The position numbers and the translations under genes are program-made. A model generated the notes under the pieces. The model saw only the letters and a program-made list of their open reading frames with translations. It made no database searches and was not told the DNA's origin. DNA of 64,000 bases, from assembly GCA_964584305.1 (NCBI GenBank), contig CAZOZL010000002.1, forward strand, positions 310,001 through 374,000, written 5' to 3'. The first letter of the stretch is position 1. The number at the start of each line of letters is the position of its first letter. Source of the DNA: SB11 sp964584305 (GTDB taxonomy: Bacteria; Bacteroidota; Bacteroidia; UBA8524). Shown one piece after another: positions 59,642-64,000 of this stretch.

Positions 59642-60907
59642 ATGCGTGTTTTTAAATTCGGAGGAGCATCTGTAAAAGATGCAGCAGCAGTACGTAATGT
59701 AGCGGGGATTTTAGAACGTTTCCGTAGTAATAAACTACTGGTTATAGTATCGGCAATGGGCAAGACTACCAACGCATTGGAGCAATTGGCAGCGGTGTAC
59801 TATAAACAGCAAACCAAAGAAATTTGGAAACAATATAAAATAGTAAAGGATTTTCATGAGGTGATTATCGCTGACTTATTAGAGGATAATAAATATAATA
59901 TTTATGATGAGATAGACAACCAGTTTGTTGAACTTGAAAGTATTTTGGAACAAAAACCCGATGGTTCTTTTGACTATATATACGACCAAATTGTGAGTTT
60001 TGGCGAAATTATAAGCACGCGTATTGTAAGCACTTACCTAAAAGAAAACGGTTTTAGTAATAGGTGGATAGATGCCCGTAATTTTATATTTACCAATGGA
60101 CCACCCCGTGCCGCCAATGTATTGTGGGACGAAACGGAAGAAGTAATTAAAAAACGACTAAAACCCATTGTAGAAAAACAAATAGTGATGACACAAGGAT
60201 TTATAGGCAAAGCAAAAATTGGTTTTAGTGCCACACTGGGGCGTGAAGGCAGCGACTATACCGCCGCTATTATGGCATACTGCTTGGATGCAGAAGGAGT
60301 AACTATATGGAAAGATGTGGAAGGAGTGATGAATGCTGACCCTAAACAAATGCCCGATGCTGTAAAAATAGACGAGCTAAGTTATAACGTTGCTATTGAG
60401 TTGGCGTATTACGGTGCTACGGTGATACACCCTAAAACTATACAACCACTGAAAAGTAAAAATATTCCTTTGCGGGTAAGGTCTTTTTTACACTTCGATA
60501 TTGTGGGGACAGTGGTGAGCAATAATGCAAAGGACGAAGTAAAATTGCCCTTTTTTATTTTTAAAGATAAGCAAGCATTAGTGAAAATATCTACCAAAAA
60601 TTTCTCATTTATAGTAGAGGATAATTTAAAAAACATATTCTCGATACTTTCTGAACAACGTATAACAGTAAACCTAATGCAAAATAGTGCTATTAGTTTC
60701 TCGCTTTGTGTAAATAATGATACTGAGAAATTACAAGCATTTGAAACAGCACTCAAAAATCAATATAAAATAAAAATAACACAGGGTGCGGAACTGATTA
60801 CCGTACGAAACTACACCCCCAATGCTATACAAAAAGCTATTGGCGATAAAAAACTATTGCTTGAGCAAAAAACAGAAAAAGTACTGCAAATGGTAGTATG
60901 CAACTAA
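59642..60907 (+). CDS. lysC: Aspartate kinase (monofunctional)
   Basis: 421 residues, first step of lysine/threonine/methionine synthesis from aspartate. The catalytic domain has MRVFKFGGASVKDAAAV, IVSAMGKTTNALEQL, TQGFIGKAKIG, LGREGSDYTAAIMAYCL and KDVEGVMNADPKQ; two ACT-like regulatory domains (about 300-400, LVKISTKNFSF; FSLCVNNDTEKLQAF) follow. It starts ATG at 59642. A small downstream gene (60910) begins 2 nt after the stop. Confidence 0.95.
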   Translation: MRVFKFGGASVKDAAAVRNVAGILERFRSNKLLVIVSAMGKTTNALEQLAAVYYKQQTKEIWKQYKIVKDFHEVIIADLLEDNKYNIYDEIDNQFVELESILEQKPDGSFDYIYDQIVSFGEIISTRIVSTYLKENGFSNRWIDARNFIFTNGPPRAANVLWDETEEVIKKRLKPIVEKQIVMTQGFIGKAKIGFSATLGREGSDYTAAIMAYCLDAEGVTIWKDVEGVMNADPKQMPDAVKIDELSYNVAIELAYYGATVIHPKTIQPLKSKNIPLRVRSFLHFDIVGTVVSNNAKDEVKLPFFIFKDKQALVKISTKNFSFIVEDNLKNIFSILSEQRITVNLMQNSAISFSLCVNNDTEKLQAFETALKNQYKIKITQGAELITVRNYTPNAIQKAIGDKKLLLEQKTEKVLQMVVCN

Positions 60908-60909
60908 GT

Positions 60910-61041
60910 ATGATTAAAGTGGAAGTAGATGCAGAAAATAAGCAGTACTGCATAAGCACAAAATTTTGGGGCATTACACTACCCAGTGCTTGGTATGAAT
61001 TACCCGATTTTGAATATATTTCTATTTTTAAAGCAAAATGA
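60910..61041 (+). CDS. Small hypothetical protein, first part (43 aa)
   Basis: MIKVEVDAENKQYCISTKFW, then GITLPSAWYELPDFEYISIF: 43 residues. It starts 2 nt after the aspartate kinase stop. Its stop overlaps the next start as ATGA. From memory, similar sequences in other Bacteroidota occur as the N-terminal half of one longer protein, so it may be half of a split gene. Confidence 0.55.
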   Translation: MIKVEVDAENKQYCISTKFWGITLPSAWYELPDFEYISIFKAK

Positions 61042-61253
61042 AATCTACTTTTTATACGAGAGCAAGAGAACAGACCATGTACACCTATGAAACACAAGTA
61101 AATTTTGTTAAAGATAAAACGGTGAACACTGTTTTTACAGCCAAAAACAAAGAGCAGGCAATTTTGGTTGCAAAAAAATTTTCGGTACAGTTGCAAGGTG
61201 TTAAAATTTTAGATGCTACGCAATCCCCTTTTGTATGGTTAAGTGAAGAATAG
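61038..61253 (+). CDS. Small hypothetical protein, second part (71 aa)
   Basis: 71 residues: MKSTFYTRAREQTMYTYETQ, then VNFVKDKTVNTVFTAKNKEQ and KILDATQSPFVWLSEE. It overlaps the preceding 43-residue frame by ATGA. A -1 slip on the AAAATG would join the two into one protein of about 114 residues. No domain is recognised. Confidence 0.6.
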   Translation: MKSTFYTRAREQTMYTYETQVNFVKDKTVNTVFTAKNKEQAILVAKKFSVQLQGVKILDATQSPFVWLSEE

Positions 61254-61365
61254 AGAAAAAATATACTCATTTTACTTCAGTTTACGGGCTAACAAACGTC
61301 TGCCAACAGTTGTTTGCAAAGTTTATAATGCACTACGGGTTTAGTATAAGTTAGTTATACAATAC

Positions 61366-63183
61366 TTACTGAAAAATACCTCCTTTTCGGCTTGCCCAAA
61401 GTAATACTATTAATGAAACTGGTGCAGTAATAGCAAAAAGTAGTACATCGTTCCACTGGTGCAAAAGTATTTTCCCTGTTAAGAATAAGACACTATACGT
61501 AAATATAACGCCCATTGCCCAGCATAGCCATAAGTAGGCATGGTTTACCTTTTTATATTGTATTGATGATGTATTGGTAAAGCCTTTCCACCAACCCCCT
61601 GGCTGTGTGCGGTTATAAAAATTTTGTAGGGTGGTTTTGCTTTCAGGTGAGGTAGTAAGGGTTACAACAAGCCAAACTATGGTGGTAATACCTACTGTGA
61701 TAAAAAAACTATTAGGAAAATTTAAGTAGGATAGTGTTGCTATATAGGCATTTAATTGCTCGGGTGTTTCACAAGTTGTACATTCAGCTTTAGCCATAAA
61801 TTTAAGAAACATTAATGTGCCATACACTACAAATGGTGTAACTGTGGCAGCAATTTCGCTCCAAGCATTTATGCGCCACCAATACCAGCGCAGTATAAGT
61901 ACCAAGCCCAAGCCTGCCCCTGCCTCCATTACAAACTCCCATACCGATTTTATTGAGGTGATGTAGGTAGTAGCAATTAGCGAAACTACCATTAGCAATA
62001 CCGATGTAATACGTGATGCGCTTACCAGTGCTTTATCGTTTGCTTTTGGTTTTATAAAGCGTTTATAAAAATCGTTTACCAAATAGCTTGCCCCCCAATT
62101 TAGTTGGGTGGAAATGGTACTCATATATGCTGCTAAAAAAGCTACTAATAGCAAGCCTCGCAACCCATCAGGCAAAAAATCTTTCATGGCATATACAAAG
62201 CCGTATCGTCTTTCATCAGCCCCCAATTCAGGATATAATACAATGGCACACAGCCCTACTATAATCCAAGGCCATGGGCGCAAACAATAATGCCCAATTT
62301 GAAAAAATAGGGTAGCCAGTAGCGAGTGTCTTTCATTTTTGGCACTCATCATCCGTTGGGCTATATACCCGCCACCACCTGGCTCTTGCCCAGGGTACCA
62401 GCTACTCCACCACATTACCCCTATATATGCAAAAAAACTGCCTATGGTTACCGTTAGTGTGCTTGCTATATTATCGCCCCCGAAGGAGGGGAAAAAGGCA
62501 AGGCTTTGTGCAGGTAGTTTTTCAACCAAGCCATCAATACCTCCAATTTTATCACTATTTACTACTATTACGGCTAAAATTATACAGCCTACTATGGCTA
62601 TAATAAATTGTATAAAATCAGTCATGGCTACTCCTAAAAGCCCTGATAGTGAGGCGTAAATAACCGTAAGCAGCATTATGCCCCCCATAATAGCAAACAG
62701 GGTAAAAGTATCATTAATACCAAAAAACACTTTTAGTATGGTAATAAAGGCAACGTTTACCCACCCCATTACCAGCACATTCATTATCAATCCTAAATAC
62801 ACCGCCTTGAAACCCCGTAGAAATTTTGCGGGTTTACCACCATAGCGCAACTCTATCAATTCCACCTCGGTTACTACGCCACTCCGTCGCCACAGGCGAG
62901 CAAAAAAGAAAGTAGTAAGCATACCCCCCATCAAAAAATTCCACCATAGCCAGTTGCCTGCTATCCCTTTTTCGCCCACCAACTCGGCAACTGCTAAGGG
63001 AGTATCAGCGGCAAATGTGGTAGCTACCATGCTCACCCCTGCTATATACCACGGCAGGTTACGCCCCCCCAAAAAGAACCCCTCAAGGTTTTTTGAGGCG
63101 GTGTTTTTATAGCGCATACCTATAAACAGGGCTAATACTAAGTAAGCAATAATTATGAGCCAATCGGCAAGGGCTAAACTCAT
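61366..63183 (-). CDS. Sodium:solute symporter (SSS family)
   Basis: 605-residue membrane transporter with about 13-14 helices. SSS-family marks: FFLGGRNLPWYIAGVSMVAT, WNFLMGGMLTTFFFARLWRR, ELRYGGKPAKFLRGFKAVYL, FLAAYMSTISTQLNWGASYL. The substrate (sugar, nucleoside, amino acid or sialic acid) cannot be told from sequence. There are no neighbouring catabolic genes in the window to hint at it. Confidence 0.9.
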   Translation of the reverse strand: MSLALADWLIIIAYLVLALFIGMRYKNTASKNLEGFFLGGRNLPWYIAGVSMVATTFAADTPLAVAELVGEKGIAGNWLWWNFLMGGMLTTFFFARLWRRSGVVTEVELIELRYGGKPAKFLRGFKAVYLGLIMNVLVMGWVNVAFITILKVFFGINDTFTLFAIMGGIMLLTVIYASLSGLLGVAMTDFIQFIIAIVGCIILAVIVVNSDKIGGIDGLVEKLPAQSLAFFPSFGGDNIASTLTVTIGSFFAYIGVMWWSSWYPGQEPGGGGYIAQRMMSAKNERHSLLATLFFQIGHYCLRPWPWIIVGLCAIVLYPELGADERRYGFVYAMKDFLPDGLRGLLLVAFLAAYMSTISTQLNWGASYLVNDFYKRFIKPKANDKALVSASRITSVLLMVVSLIATTYITSIKSVWEFVMEAGAGLGLVLILRWYWWRINAWSEIAATVTPFVVYGTLMFLKFMAKAECTTCETPEQLNAYIATLSYLNFPNSFFITVGITTIVWLVVTLTTSPESKTTLQNFYNRTQPGGWWKGFTNTSSIQYKKVNHAYLWLCWAMGVIFTYSVLFLTGKILLHQWNDVLLFAITAPVSLIVLLWASRKGGIFQ

Positions 63184-63637
63184 GGTGTAAAGTTTTTGGT
63201 GAAAATAGGGTAAGCTAATTTTAGTTGCAAATAGAATAATTTAATATAGGGGGGATAGGGTTGACTTATTAGTGCCTTATCTATATGTAGAATACTATAC
63301 CTATTTCTGTCTTTCAAAATGTTTAAGTGAGGTAATCTGTTGAAATGAGTAAAAAGGTGAGAATAGGAAAGAAAACTCCCCCCTTGCCTACCCACAAGCT
63401 ACCGCAAGGAGGGAAACAGCCACACCGTCCTTTCTCTTTTGCAGTAGGTTGAAACCTACCACAATTTGTAACCGTTAACAAAAAAATTTATGGATAACAA
63501 TAGACATTTATGACTATTTGTTTATTCATATTAGTTTAAACAAGCAACGTGAGCAAACTAACGCGTATTAGTTAAATAACTGGTATATTTGTAGCTATTA
63601 TTTAAAAGAAAGTATCACCTTATATATAAATACGTTT
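63184..63637. other. Intergenic region with dispersed repeat
   Basis: 454 bp with no supportable ORF. It carries a family-1 repeat copy at 63440-63521 and the promoter regions of the divergent symporter and desaturase genes. Confidence 0.5.
63440..63521 (+). repeat. Dispersed repeat family 1, copy
   Basis: TGCAGTAGGTTGAAACCTACC, ACAATTTGTAACCGTTAACA, TTTATGGATAACAATAGACA and TTTATGACTATTTG. The first hairpin is preserved with compensated bases (GGTAGG-type arms instead of AGCAGG), which is what one expects if the structure matters. Confidence 0.7.
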
Positions 63638-64000
63638 ATGCAAAAAGTAACTTTTGCTAATAATAAAAGTCCTTTTTATTCAGCCCTTCGCAAAGAGGTA
63701 AATGAATATTTCACACAAAAAAATATCTCGCAACAAGGTAACTGGCACTTGTATATTAAAACAGTAATATTTTTATCGGTTACGGTACTACTATATACTT
63801 GGTTGGTATTTTACACGCCTGTGTGGTATATAGCCCTGCCACTATGTGCTATATTAGGAATGAACCAAGCCTTTATAGGGTTTAATGTAATGCACGATGC
63901 TTGCCACGGTGGGTATAGTGAGAAAAAATGGGTAAACGACTTGTTTGGGTATAGTATGAATTTTTTGGGCAGTAATGCTTTTTTATGGAAAACTAAGCAC
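63638..64000 (+). CDS. Fatty acid desaturase, 5' part (cut by window end)
   Basis: The frame starts at ATG 63638 (MQKVTFANNKSPFYSALRKE) and runs off the window end after 121 codons. It shows two membrane segments (IKTVIFLSVTVLLYTWLVFY; IALPLCAILGMNQAFIGFNV) and the first histidine box NVMHDACHGGYS (H-x3-4-H), characteristic of membrane acyl desaturases. The remaining His boxes should lie beyond 64000. Confidence 0.88.
   Translation, partial: MQKVTFANNKSPFYSALRKEVNEYFTQKNISQQGNWHLYIKTVIFLSVTVLLYTWLVFYTPVWYIALPLCAILGMNQAFIGFNVMHDACHGGYSEKKWVNDLFGYSMNFLGSNAFLWKTKH

Overview
The window looks like a chromosome segment of a low-GC Bacteroidota bacterium (class not determinable by eye). Supporting signs are a 2,811-residue PKD-repeat adhesin with a gliding-motility/type IX secretion C-terminal domain, a PorQ-like type IX protein beside cytidylate kinase, 7TMR-DISM and LytTR signalling proteins, DUF5777/YceI envelope proteins, TAnnTTTG-type promoter boxes and many Bacteroidota-style lipoproteins.

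Region 1 (1-3549) is core chromosome: recJ-folB and a Crp/Fnr regulator, all on the minus strand. Region 2 (3550-22913) is an integrated mobilizable element of about 19.4 kb. It is bounded by a 27-bp direct repeat (26/27 identical). It carries a tyrosine integrase at its left end, MobC and a MOB relaxase in the middle, and a truncated integrase 3' end plus an intact IS982-family insertion at the right. No conjugation apparatus is visible, so it would need a helper. Its cargo falls into three blocks: (a) a TPR histidine kinase and divergent LytTR regulator; (b) a tightly spaced run of HNH nuclease, membrane TIR protein, zinc-motif lipoprotein, secreted protein, SH3 protein, DEDDh exonuclease and DUF1883 protein leading directly into the mobilization genes, a candidate defence or conflict system; (c) a minus-strand run with a short Rhs-type polymorphic toxin (split by one missing base), an overlapping probable immunity gene, an FG-GAP repeat protein and a carbohydrate-binding-like protein. 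A divergent XRE regulator and a large paired inverted repeat lie in front of the Rhs gene.

Region 3 (22914-64000) is core chromosome again: an lpxD-like gene, the giant PKD adhesin, porQ, cmk, a REC-kinase hybrid, sucD, the rpsF-rpsR-rplI operon, dnaX with an A10 slippery tract between gamma and tau, a TPMT-like methyltransferase, a signalling locus (ThiF-nitroreductase fusion, GNAT-like enzyme, 7TMR-DISM kinase, divergent response regulator), an OmpA lipoprotein, Hsp20, an NlpC/P60 peptidase, ferredoxin with a divergent LuxC-type acyl-CoA reductase, an envelope/redox cluster (thioredoxins, DUF5777, cytochrome-like lipoprotein, YceI, OB-fold), Fe-S genes (2Fe-2S ferredoxin, iscX), fbp, aspartate kinase, a sodium:solute symporter and the start of a fatty acid desaturase.

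Several families of dispersed intergenic repeats occur only in the chromosomal parts. The commonest is about 100 bp with two nested hairpins and at least six recognisable copies plus fragments. I saw none in the mobile element. I found no rRNA, complete tRNA or CRISPR array. All family names come from reading the protein sequences, without database searches.
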